A DNA stretch of 64,000 nt, taken from the NCBI RefSeq assembly GCF_047511655.1, contig NC_133397.1:124523308-124587307 (forward strand), read 5' to 3'. The stretch's first letter is position 1; every line of letters begins with the position of its first letter. The translations under genes and the position numbers were made by a program. The stretch is from Castor canadensis (taxonomy: Eukaryota; Chordata; Mammalia; Rodentia; Castoridae). This document shows, piece after piece, positions 48,889 through 60,668 of this stretch. A model generated the notes under the pieces. The model had not been told where the DNA came from, searched no databases, and saw only the letters and a list, made by a program, of their open reading frames with translations.

Positions 48889-50479
48889 TCACCTGCTATA
48901 CACCAACAATGAATAGTCTAAAAAGAAATCAAGAAAACAATACCATTCACAATGGCTTCAACAAAAATAAAATACCTAGGAACAACTTTAATAAAGGAGG
49001 TGACCAACCTATACAATGAAAATTATAAATCACCAAAGAAAGAAATCAATGATGATATTATAAGACAGAAGACGTCCCATACTCATGGTTTGGCAGAATC
49101 GATACTGTGAAAATGGATGTACAACTGAAAGCAATCTGTATGTTCAATGCAATCTCTATCAAAATTCCATTGGCATTTTCCACCAAGATAAAAACGTCTA
49201 TCCTAAAGTTCATAAGGAAGCACAAAAGACTACGAATAGCCAAAGCAATCCTGAGCCAAAAGAGCAATGCTGGAGGTATCACAATACCTGATTTCAAACT
49301 ATACTACAGAGCCATAGTGATAAAAACAGCATGGTACCAGCACAGAAACAGACATGATGATCAGTGGAATAGAAGACCCTGACACAAACCCATGCAGCTA
49401 CAGCCACTTGATTTTCAACAAAGCTGCACAAAATATGTGTTGGAGGAAAGAAAGCCTCTTCAACAAATAGTGTGGGAAAACTAGATATCCACCTGTAGAA
49501 GACTGAAACTATATCCCAGTCCTCACCTTGTACTAGTATCAATTTAAATTGGATTAAGGATCTTAACTTAAGATCTGAAATGGTAAAATTACTCCAGGAA
49601 AAATACAGGGAACCACTGGACACACAGGCATAGGTAATAACTTTATGAACAGAATCCATTAGATCAGCAATTAAGAGAAAGGATTGACAAATGGGACTGG
49701 ATGAAACAAAAGCTTCTGCACAGCAAAGGAAACAGTCACTATGTAGAGGAAACAGCCTACAGAAAACAGCTGGGAGAAAAACTTTGCCAGCTATATATCT
49801 GACAAAGGATTAAAAACCAGAATATACAAGGAGCTCAAAAACTAACCTCTCAAAGAATCAGCAATACACTGAATAGATGGTCAAGTGAACTGACCAGACA
49901 ATGCTCAAATGAAGTGCAGATGGCCAATGAACATATGAAGAAAAGCTCAACACCCCGGTCATAAAGGGAACGCACATCAAGCAACATTGAGATTCCACCT
50001 CACCCAGGTACAATGGCTGTCATCCATAACACAAACAACAAATGCTGAGGAAGATATGGGAAAAGGGAATCCTTCCACACTGTTGGTGGGAATGCAAATT
50101 AGTGCAACCACTATGGAAAGCAGTATGGCAGTCACTCAAAAAACTCAAAATAGAACAGCTATACAATCCAGTGATAGCACTCCAGGGCATATATCCTAAG
50201 AAATGTGCTCCAGGATATGACAGAGTCACTTGCACACACATGCTTACTGCAGCACTATTTACGATAGCCAAGCTTTGAAAACAGCCCAAACGCCCCACAA
50301 CTGATAAACAGATTAAGGAAATGTGGCATATATACACAATGGAGTATTATTCAGCCATAAGAAAGAATGAAGTTATGTTGATTGCAGGTAAATGGATGGA
50401 ACTGGAGAACATCATGTTAAACAAAGTGAGCCTGCCTCAAAAGGTCAAAGATCACATGCTCTCCTTCATATGTGAAAGC

Positions 50480-50560
50480 TAGACCTGTAAGTTAAATGTA
50501 TATAAAAATACATATTTGATATTATATATGTTATATATGTATATATAAAAAGAGAGCGAG
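50480..50560 (+). repeat. AT-rich simple sequence in the L1 3' UTR
   Basis: tatatatgttatatatgtat run with flanking a/t repeats. Confidence 0.7.
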
Positions 50561-51522
50561 AACACAATTGTATTAGTGGGTCTTTCTTAGGGGACTACAG
50601 GAGGTGAAGAGGGAAAGAAAATGTTAGGGGATGAAAAATATTGAAAGAGTCCATCTACACAGGAATATAACACAATGCCCTGAAGGCTGGTGAATAATAG
50701 GGAGCATGGTGACGAGAAAGAGTAAATAATGGGGGGGCATCATTCTGGTTAAAGTACGATAAATACACATCTGAAATGCCAAGGTGAAAGCCCCTTGGAC
50801 TGTCAATATACACTTTAAAAAAGTGAAGCATACGAGGGTAAAAACGGGTCCTTTCTGGAGATGGACCCAGCAGGAGGCAGGGAAGACATAAGAAAAGAGT
50901 GACTGAGGGCGAATATGGTGGATGTATTTTGTATCCACATCTGAAAATAGAGGAATGAAACCTGCTGAAATTGTTCTGAGAATGGGTGGAGGGGTAAACC
51001 TAGCTGAGATATATTGCAAGCACATATGTGAATATTACAATGTACCCCCTGCACGATTATATGTTAATAATAAAAAGCTTATAAAAAAGAAAATATGTTT
51101 CCTTATAACTGTTTTTCTGCTTCCTCGATATCCACCCACGTAGAAATATCTGTGTTATCCACCAGGGACAGAAGCCTTCCATTAGGTATGTCCCCTATAA
51201 AGCAAGTGAATAAAACAAATTTAAATGTTCTTCCATTAAAAATTAACACACACAACTGTATTAATCAAGTGAATACATATGTATGAGTCTTTCCTAATAA
51301 ACTTTAACCTCCTAAAGGTAAGATTTAATCTTGAATTTAGATGGCCCACACTTAACACATGGCTTTAATGAAAATTGAATCTTAAATGAATAATTTCACA
51401 TAGTCTAAGTAACATTCTTAAATAAGACCGATAGCATTTGAAATGCAGTAATCACTGATCTGGTTATTTCTTAAAATTCTTACGAAGCAAGTATTTAAAA
51501 AGCTAATATTCATAAGTGCTAA

Positions 51523-51645
51523 TTTGTTTTTTTGAGATGGGCTCTTGCTATGTTGTTCAGGCTAGTCTTATAGTTATGGCTCAAATGAGCGCCTCCATCT
51601 CCCAAGTAGCTGGGACTACAGGTGTATGCCACCACACCTGACTGA
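51523..51645 (-). mobile_element. B1/7SL-like SINE monomer
   Basis: Plus strand starts ttgtttttttgagatgggct and ends gtatgccaccacacctgac, the reverse of a B1/Alu-type unit. Confidence 0.8.
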
Positions 51646-52329
51646 ATAGTACTATTTATAATAGAAGAAAAAAATCCAAATGTTGAATGATTAGTAATTA
51701 TCCAAACCAATGAAGATTTGTCAATATTATGACTGTGGAAAAGTATGTGAACACTTGAAAATATGGAAATCAAAATAATATATTCACTTTAATCATTATG
51801 ACACAAAATAGGAAAATGTGTTTTTATGTTGACACATTCACAAGGAGATATACAGAAAATTTTTAATTATTTTAACATTAGAATAGCAAATTATTTTTCT
51901 ATAGTTATATTCAAATCCGTCACTGTCTAGAGGAAAGGGCTACGAGCATTTATTCATTAGTGCACTACTTAGTTTTTGTTGGGGTTTCTTGTTTTCAGTG
52001 AGCATGTATTAACTTTATAACCAGAATAATAAACTATAAAACAATGACTTTAATATACCTAATTAGGTGTCATAGTTTATAAAATAAACTATGAAGAGGA
52101 ATAAACTATATTCTTTCATTATATTCACTTACTACAAACTGCTTAATTTGGGAAAAATTAATGATAAAACATTTCCATTACTGAAAACTTGGGAGAGATG
52201 GGACAGGTGGGAGGGAGGGCTTACAGAGAAAGTCAATGGGATGTCAGATGTGACAACAGGGTAGGAATGATGGTGACATCCTCAGAATTGGCAATTTTGT
52301 AAGCACATATTAAGAATCTTTTACATGCA

Positions 52330-52545
52330 ACAGACATGCTGGAATGTGGTCACCTTTGCAAATTCTCCCCTTCAAATCATTTGAAGGTGCCTCTTGTGAA
52401 CTAACTCCTTTCCCTTCATTACTATCAAACTGTCCTTGGTGTATCAGAGACAAAGAAAACAAAAGCATTCAGGGATCAAAAAGTTTTCCAGCTAGAGTGA
52501 CTGTCATCTCCTTAATAATAAAGTGACACCACTGGACTAGGTAGA
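52330..52545 (+). repeat. Unassigned element homologous to 63866-63990
   Basis: The part 52422-52545 shares two blocks with the minus strand of the right window edge: about 37 bases at 86% identity (tatcagagacaaagaaa here) and tgtcatctccttaataa without a mismatch, at nearly equal spacing. An inverted repeat, ccttcaaa/tttgaagg, lies at 52370-52388. Identity as a transposon family is not known to me. Confidence 0.55.
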
Positions 52546-52758
52546 CAGTTTCCCATTTTTTGCGCTCATTATCCCAAAGGTAACTGTTTTGTTTTATTGC
52601 CCTAATCAAACCCTAAGCTACTGTAGGGAAATTCTTAACTAATTGCATTTTCCTGCCAGAAATGAACAGAAGCACTCAAGTTCCATTTCTAAGAGACCAC
52701 AGGCCAGTTAAGTGAATTCAATGATATTACAATAGAGCTTTGGTTAAAAATACACTCT

Positions 52759-52980
52759 TCATCGGGTGCTGTGGCTCACATCTGTAATCCCAGCTACTCA
52801 GGAGGCAGAGATCGGGAGGATCACAGTTTGAAGCAAGCCTGGGAAAACAGTTCACGAGACCCTATCTTGGAAAAAAACCAACAAAAAATACAGCTGGCTT
52901 AGTGGCTCCAGTGGTTGAGTGCCTGACTAGCAACCATGAGGCTCTGAGTTCAAACCCCAGTATCACCAAAACCCAAAACC
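52759..52980 (+). mobile_element. Dimeric SINE
   Basis: B1-like head (gggtgctgtggctcacatct to gagaccctatcttgg) joined by an A-rich linker to the tRNA-like unit (ggcttagtggctccagtggt to gttcaaaccccagtatcacc). One of the best-preserved dimers in the window. Confidence 0.9.
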
Positions 52981-53214
52981 AGTAACTCTTATAGTTTACC
53001 TCATCTGCAAATCATCACTCTCTCTGCAGTCTTCACACTACCATAATCAGCACCAGCGCAACGAACTCAAATCCCCTTTCCTGCCCACAGGGGAGCAATG
53101 GAAAATATCCAGGCTCTTCACCCAGCACGACAAGTTCTACTGCCTCAGTAGCTGAGTAGTTCAGTAGCTCATTAGCTGGAAGTCATTTTCTCTGGTTTCT
53201 TGACAGTTGTTGTC

Positions 53215-53400
53215 CAGTTATGGGCTGCATAACAACATTTCAGTCTATGACAGGCCACATAACACATATGACAGTGGTCCTACAGATTATATGGCCTGCT
53301 GGTGTCATGGTTGTCTTGTTTGTGTAACTCTAGGATGTTCACATGACAACAAAATTGCCTAAGGACATGTTCCACAAAACCTGGAAGGGAGCTCTGTGGT
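53215..53400. mobile_element. Tigger-like DNA transposon relic
   Basis: tatgggctgcataacaacat, tcagtctatgacaggccaca, tgacagtggtcctacagatt and aactctaggatgttcacatg resemble a CpG-depleted TcMar-type non-autonomous element as I remember it. The family name and the exact ends are uncertain. Confidence 0.55.
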
Positions 53401-54303
53401 CAAACAGCACATGGGTAAATTTTGAAACTATGCACCTTGCTCAACTGGATTTTTGGTTTCATTGTGTTGTTTTTCTTGTTTTTTTTTATCCTCATGGTTA
53501 GTCATATAGAGTAGAATGGGAGTAACATTTTACCTATTCATAGTGCATGCTTTATATTTGGAGTCAGCTGTCTCCGATAAACACATCTAAGCACAGAATT
53601 TCAACATGGCTATAATTGGAGGCAGACACAGAACCGTGTCTCTTGTTAGCAATCTGATTTTCCTGTCATTTTGGTATCTGAATTTTAAGTTACACAAGCT
53701 ATGTCCATTTCTCTTCATAGTACTAAACCCAAAGGCAACTATTTAAATCCCATTTCACCTACTTCACTCGACCCCTCTGGGATCTACCTATGTCAGTGCT
53801 GAGGGAAAAGGGAATGTTTCTATTAGAATGTGACTTAAACAGGGGAGGGAAGGCTTGTGGAACACTGCATGTCTCTGTGCATCTGAGAGAGTCTGAAGTT
53901 AATAGCTAACAGGAGATTGTTGCACAGCCGACCCCTCACTGTCTTCAGCTAATTACGTACTCTTGATTACTTAAGGGCTCCAACTTCCTGATTGTGCATT
54001 AGTGGACTGATGTGCCAAATAGATTAAGATTTTTTTTCACTCAGGAAAAAAGAAACTCAACAAATAACTGGAGCTGTAGGGGTCTTTTGAAGTTACATTT
54101 AAAAAATAAATCAACTATTCCTTCAACTTACACATCCAAGATTCAGCACACTAGTTATATTTTTAGTAACATTTAGAAATACAATTCATGGGAGGGGTAA
54201 GAGTTAAGAACAAAACACAGTGATATAAACTTCTGTGGATAACAAAACTCACAATATGGTCCAGTGGTGCTGATTTAATTCTTCCTAAGAAAACAGTGTT
54301 TTA

Positions 54304-54550
54304 GGCAGGCACCAGTGGCTCATGCTTATAATCCATGCTACTTGGGAGGCTGAGATCTGAAGGACCTCTGTTGGAGGCCAGCTCAAGCAAAAATTTCACA
54401 AGACCCCATCTTGTGAAATGGGCATGAAATGGGCATGGTGGTCTACTCCTGTCATTCCGGCTACAGCAGGAAGTATAAAATAGAAGGCTTGTGATCTAGG
54501 CTAGCCTAGACTAAAATAACCAGAGCAAAAAGGACCAACCCTACTGCCAC
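54304..54550 (+). mobile_element. B1-like composite SINE
   Basis: ggcaccagtggctcatgctt head, then a second head-like piece (gggcatggtggtctactcct) and a remnant of the tRNA-like tail (agcaaaaaggaccaacccta). It includes the small duplication gggcatgaaatgggcatg. Confidence 0.75.
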
Positions 54551-54700
54551 CATAAGCAAAAATTGTGCTATAAAAAGCTGAACTCAGAATTCAGTTGATG
54601 AAGATGACATGGATACATACTTATGTAGGAAATATCAGAACACAAATATTTCAGTTACACTTCAATGGAATTGTTATAAAAATTTTGTTCTTAAAAAAAG

Positions 54701-54785
54701 TTCAGAGTGGCTCAGGCAGTAAGAGTGCCTGCCTAGCAAGAGTAAGGTCCTGAGTTCAAACCCCAGTGCTGCCAATAAATAAACA
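54701..54785 (+). mobile_element. tRNA-derived SINE (monomer)
   Basis: agagtggctcaggcagtaag to gttcaaaccccagtgctgcc, then aataaataaac tail. Confidence 0.85.
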
Positions 54786-55391
54786 AATGAAAATGTCCAA
54801 ATTCAGAAATTTTTGGCACACCATATTTAAAAGAAATATACATTCATCATATGATTTTTATACCTTAATATATGTAGGTTTTATAATCATAATCATGCAT
54901 GATATATTGCAGTCTCTTTACCTAGGCATCTTCTTGTAAGTCATCTTGCTGACTGTCATACAATTCCTCAAAGCAAGCACACAGGTGAATTTAAACAGGT
55001 AAATGCCATATGTTGATAAATGTTTTTTAAGACAAGTATTTTTAAAACATCTGAAACCTGAGATTTATGGAAATTTTCAGATACATGAGTTTATTTAAGG
55101 ATGTTCATGTAGAATGAAAAAACTAAGGAGAGACAGTTCTGCCCTGGTGAAAACTCTTCCATGGCTCCTATTTCCCTTAGAACGAAAGAGTAAAGACTTA
55201 ATTTATAATGCCATTTTTGGCCAAATCCTTCAAACACCCGCTACCTACACTCCTCCTTTTTTTCAAAAAAGTCTTTGTTATTTGAACATATCCTCTCATT
55301 TCTGTGCCTGCAGCCATGTGTCCTATATGCCTGGAACTCAAGTTCTCCAATTGTGCAGGTGGATGTGTATTTGTGTGGGGGATGTGTGTGT

Positions 55392-55575
55392 GTGTTGTTG
55401 CTGGGGTTTGAACTCTACCAGGTAAGCCAAATCCTTATGCCTTTTGCTTCAAAATCTTTTTTTAGAACCTTAACTATCTCTGCTTAGCTGCCAGGGCTGG
55501 TCTTGAACTGCAACCCTCCTTTTCTCTGCCTCTTGGGTAAGCAGGTAACAGGTGTGCATCACCACACCAGCCTTA
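55392..55575 (-). mobile_element. Dimeric SINE, minus sense
   Basis: tgctggggtttgaactctac (tRNA-like part reversed), followed by ccagggctggtcttgaactg and an end of gtgcatcaccacaccagcc (B1-like part reversed). Confidence 0.75.
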
Positions 55576-56030
55576 GTTTCTCCCATCTTTATCTGGTGAC
55601 CTATTATTCACCATTCAGTTCTCAGCATACACATGACGTTCTCTTCACCATTAGGTTAGAAGCCCCTGCAATGTCCATCTACACTGACTGCAATGTCTGT
55701 TTACACTGAATATATGCCTCTTTACTATGGTCTGTTGTTTGATTGACTATTTCCCTCACTGACTGCAACTACATAAGAGAGAGGGGTTGTGCTGGTCTTG
55801 CACACTGGACTCTCTCTCTCTATGACCCAGCATAGTGTCTGCTTGATAGTAACTGACCCTTGCTGAACGAAAATACCAATACTGCTGAATCTTTCAAAAT
55901 AGATAAGATTTCAGAATCTTTAAACTGAAAGCATTGAAACTGCAGAACATAAAATCTTTGTCAATTTCATATATCAGTTAATTTAGCCAGAGATATGGTT
56001 AAAGATGTATATTTAAAATATTCTTCCCAG

Positions 56031-56144
56031 GGGGTGGATTTAACCGAGATATATTGTAAGCACTTTTGTAAGTGTTACAATGCACCCCTCCACTACAACA
56101 ATATGACAAAAAATAATTTAAAAAAATTTAAAAAATAAATAAAT
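56031..56144 (+). mobile_element. Very short L1 3'-end insertion
   Basis: gggggtggatttaaccgaga to acaatgcacccctccactac and an A-rich tail, flanked by aaaatattcttcccag (56015-56030) and aaaatattcttcctag (56145-56160), a 16-base target-site duplication with one mismatch. Confidence 0.85.
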
Positions 56145-56425
56145 AAAATATTCTTCCTAGTAAAAGTATTTTTAGAACATGCAAGGTAGAGAAAAGGGCC
56201 AGGATTGTAAGATCATTTGAGAAAGTAACTTCCTTGAGGAAGTTAGTTGTAAAGTGAAAAACGATCATTCAAAAAGGAAAATGATGACTAGGCTCTTTTC
56301 CGGCCCCTCCCTTCCCCCTCCCCAATTGTTGCTACTCTTCCTCGGGCAGAATAGCAAGCCCTCTGTCGTTGATTTTCTGAATAGTCATGACCCTGACATG
56401 ACTTTCTGCTCATTCAAATCTCTCT

Positions 56426-56448
56426 TCCTTTCCTTTCCTTTCCTTTGC
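56426..56448 (+). repeat. (TTTCC)n microsatellite
   Basis: Four to five tttcc units. Confidence 0.8.
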
Positions 56449-56634
56449 AAAGGCTTTATAATAAAGGAAAAAGAAGAAAAGGGAGAGGTAAGATAGATGA
56501 ACCATCAGAAAGTATCATCAAGGGTTTGTGAAGGACAAAATGGCAATTGGTAACTCCACTGGAACTTGCCACCAAAGAGAATTTTCAGTGTGGCCCCCAG
56601 TTCCTTTACTTGACTCTTCCTAAAATAGATTCCT

Positions 56635-57143
56635 CTGGTCACTAATGGGAGAGAGAGGGTAAAAGAAGAAAGTTAAATAGGTGAATATGGTGGATGTATT
56701 TCCTGTACAAGAATGAATATAGAATTTTAAAACCTGTTAAAATCACCATAAGAAGAGGACTAGAGTAGAAAGGAGAAAAATAAGAGGGTTACAATACAAA
56801 TATACGTGGAAATATCACAAGGAAACTCCCTGAATAGGTATCTTAAACAAAAATGTCTTTTTTGAAAAACAGAGAACAGGAAGGTAAAGCAGGTCATGTC
56901 TGAAAGCTGGCACCAGTGGGAGGGGGAGGATATGAGGACAGGTGTGGGAGGGTATAAATGTGGTGGAACTATTGTGTACTCAGGTATGAAAATGGAGAAA
57001 TGAGACCTGCTGAAACTGTTCCAGACATGGAGCAAGGCGAGACAGAAGAGAATGACGGAGGGAGTGAATTCAACTCTAACATATAATAAGAACTTTGATA
57101 AATGTCACAATGTACCCCCAGTATAATAATAATAAAAAATTTA
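56635..57143 (+). mobile_element. Two adjacent L1 3' UTR pieces
   Basis: 56635-56865 resembles the UTR at 13500-13745 (aatatcacaaggaaactccc near its end). 56866-57143 resembles the end of the L1 at 48402-51087 (gaaatgagacctgctgaaac, aaatgtcacaatgtaccccc). Both are forward. They lie only about 150 bases from the SNX7 exon at 57291-57443. Confidence 0.75.
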
Positions 57144-57290
57144 AAAATATATATTTCTTTCTCTCTCAGGAAATACTAACTGTACAAAGGGATTTCACTG
57201 TGATATTTCCATAGGTGCACACAGAGTCCTTTGATAATAGGAGTGGGTGAAAGCAAAAGAGAATATAACCTTTTAGAAATCACCGGGTAC

Positions 57291-57443
57291 CTGTTCATAA
57301 TAGTGGATATTGTCTTCGGCCATCTCGGTGAAGGCTGACTTGATGTCGTTTTGCATATTTTGTCTCCATCTTTCCCAATCTGCTTTCAGGGCATTATTAG
57401 CACATTCCACTTTATCCTCAAGTTTTCCAATCTCCTCTGTAAG
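57291..57443 (-). CDS. SNX7: SNX7 penultimate coding exon (C-terminal BAR domain)
   Basis: Internal exon of 153 bases, 51 codons, read on the minus strand. Reading starts just after a cttCAG acceptor (AG at 57445-57444) and ends at CAG before a GTACCC donor (GT at 57290-57289), so both borders are phase 0. The peptide begins LTEEIGKLEDKVE, runs through NALKADWERWRQNMQND and ends NIHYYEQ. It is a charged amphipathic helix, as expected of the last long helix of a sorting nexin BAR domain. The reading frame stays open upstream of the acceptor, but the similarity stops exactly at the splice sites. SNX7 is a PX-BAR protein that binds phosphoinositide-rich endosomal membrane and pairs with SNX4 in endosome recycling and autophagy-related traffic (family knowledge). 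The paralogue SNX30 shares this helix; the acidic end of the next exon favours SNX7. Confidence 0.88.
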
Positions 57444-57827
57444 CTGAAGTGGGTCACAAAAAGACAAACAAGAATAATTCTTCTTTTGAAAGATACATTT
57501 GCCACCTTTACCACCTAAAGTCAAAAGCACACTGACTCAGGCAGGGCTCCTGAGCAGACTTCCAAGGTCTGCCACCCTAGCACTTGACTTTGGCCAAGTC
57601 TCTCAAAGCCTGGACTGCAATCCCAGTATTTACAAAACAAAGGAAATTGAACAAGTTACCTTAAAAAATTCTTCTGTGCTAACATTGTCATTAGTATTGT
57701 TTCTGTGATAATAATTATTTATGTTGAGAAATATGGTTTCATTCACTATAGCTTCCCAGGTATGGGCCTCAGTTTTTAGCCAAAAATTCTATTAGCTGAC
57801 ATGTGTCATCCATAAAGATTACATTCA

Positions 57828-58030
57828 GCTCGGTGCTGGTGGCTCACCCCTAGCTACTCAAAGAGGCTGAGATCAGAAGGATCACAGTTTGAGGCCAACC
57901 TGGGCAAAAAGTGAGAACCTATCTCAAAAATATGCAACACACACAAAGGGATGGCAAAATGGTTCAGGTGGTAAAGAGCTTGCTTAGCAAGCGTGAGGCC
58001 CCGAGTTCAAATCCTAGTACTGTCAAGATT
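57828..58030 (+). mobile_element. Dimeric SINE
   Basis: gctcggtgctggtggctcac head, ggccaacctgggcaaaaag, A-rich linker, then the tRNA-like unit (aaatggttcaggtggtaaag to ccgagttcaaatcctagtac). Antisense to SNX7. Confidence 0.85.
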
Positions 58031-58234
58031 ATGTTGTTCAATCTGGAGGCCCAGGAGATTAATTTGTGTAATTTCACTTAGGCAGATGGTAAGAGAGGCA
58101 GGTGTATAGCTCAAGATGTCTGACCCCTAGTCTATGCTCCATTAGACAGGCTTAGCACGAGACTGACACTCTTTCCCACCTTCCCCACCAACCTTTGAGC
58201 ATGTAATCCACTGACCTATTCTTTAGGTCTAGCA

Positions 58235-58830
58235 TAAATACTTTACATATGTATCTATTTATTCAAATGCTCAGTATATATTTATCAGGAGCTCAGTCTG
58301 TATCAGGCATTCCTCTAAGAGCTGGAGACTCAGCAAAGAACAGAACAGACCAAAATTCCTGCTTTTCCACAGCTTGAACTCTCTTGGGGAGAGACAGACT
58401 AGAAGCAAAATAAATAAAATATGAACCATCAGCTGCTAATAAAAGCAAAACAGAAAAATGAAGCAGAAAGGAGAGGCAATAATAGGATGCCACAATTTTA
58501 GACAAGGTGAACAAGGAAAACCTAAATAAGAAAAGACCATGAATAAAGAGTGAACCACGGATTCTCAGTGGGAAAAGAGGTCCTGGCAGAGGGAACCACA
58601 GGGCATTGTCCAAGGTGGAAGCATGGCTGGCTGGTCTACAAAGAGCAGCCTGGCACTGCTGTAGTGGGTTGAAAAAGAACAGCACATATCCCAGGGCAGG
58701 AGGTCAGAGAAGCAGTGGGCGATCAGATCACAGTGAGCCACACAGTGCATGATGAGGGACAGGCATTTATTGAGCGAGCTCCAAAAATGGGAAGATTTGA
58801 TCAGAAGTGACACCATCTCTCTCATTGTTT
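58235..58830. mobile_element. Ancient mammalian interspersed repeat
   Basis: atgctcagtatatatttatc, caggcattcctctaagagct and gactcagcaaagaacagaac, then gacaaggtgaacaaggaaa and ggtcctggcagagggaacca. I remember this order from a common old mammalian repeat but cannot name the family securely. Confidence 0.5.
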
Positions 58831-58842
58831 GAAGAGACATTA

Positions 58843-58936
58843 CTGGACTAGAGGTGTGGCTCAAGCAATAGGGCACCTGCTTTGCAAGCATGAAGTCCTA
58901 AGTTCAAAATCCAGTCCCACCAAAAAAACAAAATAA
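58843..58936 (+). mobile_element. tRNA-derived SINE with target-site duplication
   Basis: ctagaggtgtggctcaagca to ttcaaaatccagtcccacca plus A-run, bracketed by aagagacatta at 58832-58842 and 58937-58947. Confidence 0.9.
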
Positions 58937-59135
58937 AAGAGACATTATACATTACCACCACTTAGTGACTCAATGAATTTGTAAAACATTAGCATTCAAA
59001 GAGGCAACAGTGGGAGAACGTCTTAGAATCAATAAAATAAACTATTGCCAACGCTTGAATTAGCTTTTTTTTTTAATATGAAATTTTCTTCTTTGTTCTG
59101 CATCTTTATTTCCCTAAGAATAGATATTTGGTACA

Positions 59136-59155
59136 CACACACACACACACAGACA
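59136..59155 (+). repeat. (AC)n microsatellite
   Basis: About nine ac units. Confidence 0.9.
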
Positions 59156-59939
59156 TCCTTTTATTACCTATGAGAGATATATTTTAGTGGTAAGGTTGAC
59201 TGTTATGGTTTGTTTGTTGTATATTTTGAGTTTTTACTTTCTTGTTTGGTGTGTTGAGTATGTAATCTTTTGGGCAACTATTTTGCTAAATCTTAGAGAA
59301 CATGTCTACAGGAGATGCTAATTGAATAATAAATAATGATAGGCTTTGGGTGGTAGTGGGTGAGCTAAAAGTAAAATTGTTAAAAAGCCAAGCACAAATA
59401 GGACCTGTGTCTGCTAGAAAAAGCTCAGAGGGTATGAGAAGCCTCATTCCTTGGGCTCTGGGGTGGAGTCCAGTAATTTGCATCATCAAATAGAAATTAT
59501 TAACTCTTAATGAAATGTTTCTCCAGCATCTGGGATTAGAACACATCTACCAACTGTGACCACACTGCTTCTGTCCTCTGTTTAGGCTTTGCAGGCTATA
59601 ATCACTATGCATGGGAGTGGGGTGACCCACAAAGGGGCTGCCCAGAAAACTGGCTTTAGAGGCACAGAAACTCCATAGTCTCTCCCTCTTCTTTCTGATA
59701 AAGTGTAGAATGGTCTCACCGCCACAATGGATTTACAGCAGAGTAGTCCTTTGTCAATCCCTAACTCTCCCCACATTAAGTCTGTGGAAGTGGTGGCCAG
59801 GCAGGTGGGTGGTCCTGCTCTGACCCAGAGCTGCTACTTTGCTAGAGAAGAGGAAGAAGGGGGTCTTCTCTAACCCACTCTCACTTACAAAGGTTTGGAG
59901 CTGTATGTAGCAGTATTGGCAGTAAGAGAAATGAAGTGG

Positions 59940-60130
59940 GTTAAACTCAGATTAGCCTGTCCTTTACAGGCTAGGTGACATTGGGTGAGATTATATACTG
60001 AAGTTCTACTACATTTATAAAGTAAATATAAAATAATAGTATTTATTTTATAGGGATTTTAAAGAAAGTTATATGAAATAAAAAGCACTGATTGATTCAC
60101 ATGGTGCCTGCAAGTTTGCCTACTAAATGT
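59940..60130 (+). mobile_element. MIR-like fragment
   Basis: ctcagattagcctgtccttt, ggtgacattgggtgagatta, and the later ttttatagggattttaaag and atggtgcctgcaagtttgcc fit a decayed forward MIR. Confidence 0.45.
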
Positions 60131-60138
60131 TCCCTGTC

Positions 60139-60162
60139 ACCACCACCACCACCACCACCATC
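60139..60162 (+). repeat. (CAC)n microsatellite
   Basis: Eight cac/ccat units. Confidence 0.9.
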
Positions 60163-60610
60163 ATATTCTTATTTCCCACTGGGCTATTAGTTGGTGAAAC
60201 TGGCACTGAGCCTCTCTCCTCTTCTGATATTTTGGTCTCTGGCAACTGTCATTCTTCTGCCAGTGTCTAGGTCTGACATTTATTTCCAGAGCTATTCCTG
60301 AATCTGTTCTCACCAGTGTGGAAGATGGCACCTATGCTTAATTATGGATGACCAGTTCTTGGTACTTTTCATAGCTCTGAGTGGTTTTTCTCTTTCTTTG
60401 GTGAGCTCTTCATTATTTCAGTTGGAAAAGAGGAATGAAACAAGTATTTGCTCACAATGAACCATCTTCATATAATCCCAATTTGTAGAAATGCTAATTG
60501 ATAATACCTAATTCAAGGAATTATCTGAGCTATATCGTTCTAACACTCTGTAAAAGCATAACATAAGTCGATGTCCTTTCCCTGAGTTCACTTCAACTTC
60601 AGCACTTTCA

Positions 60611-60668
60611 TTCTCCTTTCTCCCTCTCTCTCTCCCTCTCTCTCTCTGTCTCTCGCTCCCTCTCTCGG
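60611..60668 (+). repeat. CT-rich simple repeat
   Basis: ctccctctctctctccctct run with minor interruptions. Confidence 0.9.

Larger units (their letters stand above)
48402..51087 (+). mobile_element. L1 3' half (2.7 kb) with two nested insertions
   Basis: Forward L1. It starts within the reverse-transcriptase part (ctctccccactcttattcaa) and carries further ORF2 blocks: [20 protein letters not shown] and [20 protein letters not shown] at 49107-49382, and an ORF2 end near 50230-50480 (AALFTIAKL). It then has a purine-rich 3' UTR to about 51087. Flanks agaaaatatgctttc (48387-48401) and agaaaatatgtttc (51088-51101) are an imperfect target-site duplication. Nested inside are a SINE (48612-48683) and a short L1 3' end (48755-48888). 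ORF2 is frameshifted, so the copy is inactive. Confidence 0.88.
37090..57290 (-). other. SNX7: Last intron of SNX7 (about 20.2 kb)
   Basis: Bounded by the GT at 57290-57289 and the AG at 37091-37090 on the minus strand, phase 0. It contains no other exon I can recognise. Its content is retroelements, listed separately, plus unassigned AT-rich sequence at about 37100-37690, 39920-40870, 41230-41620, 42780-44000, 44420-45410, 45860-46650, 46750-48400, 51100-51520, 53410-54300 and 54790-55390. Confidence 0.8.
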
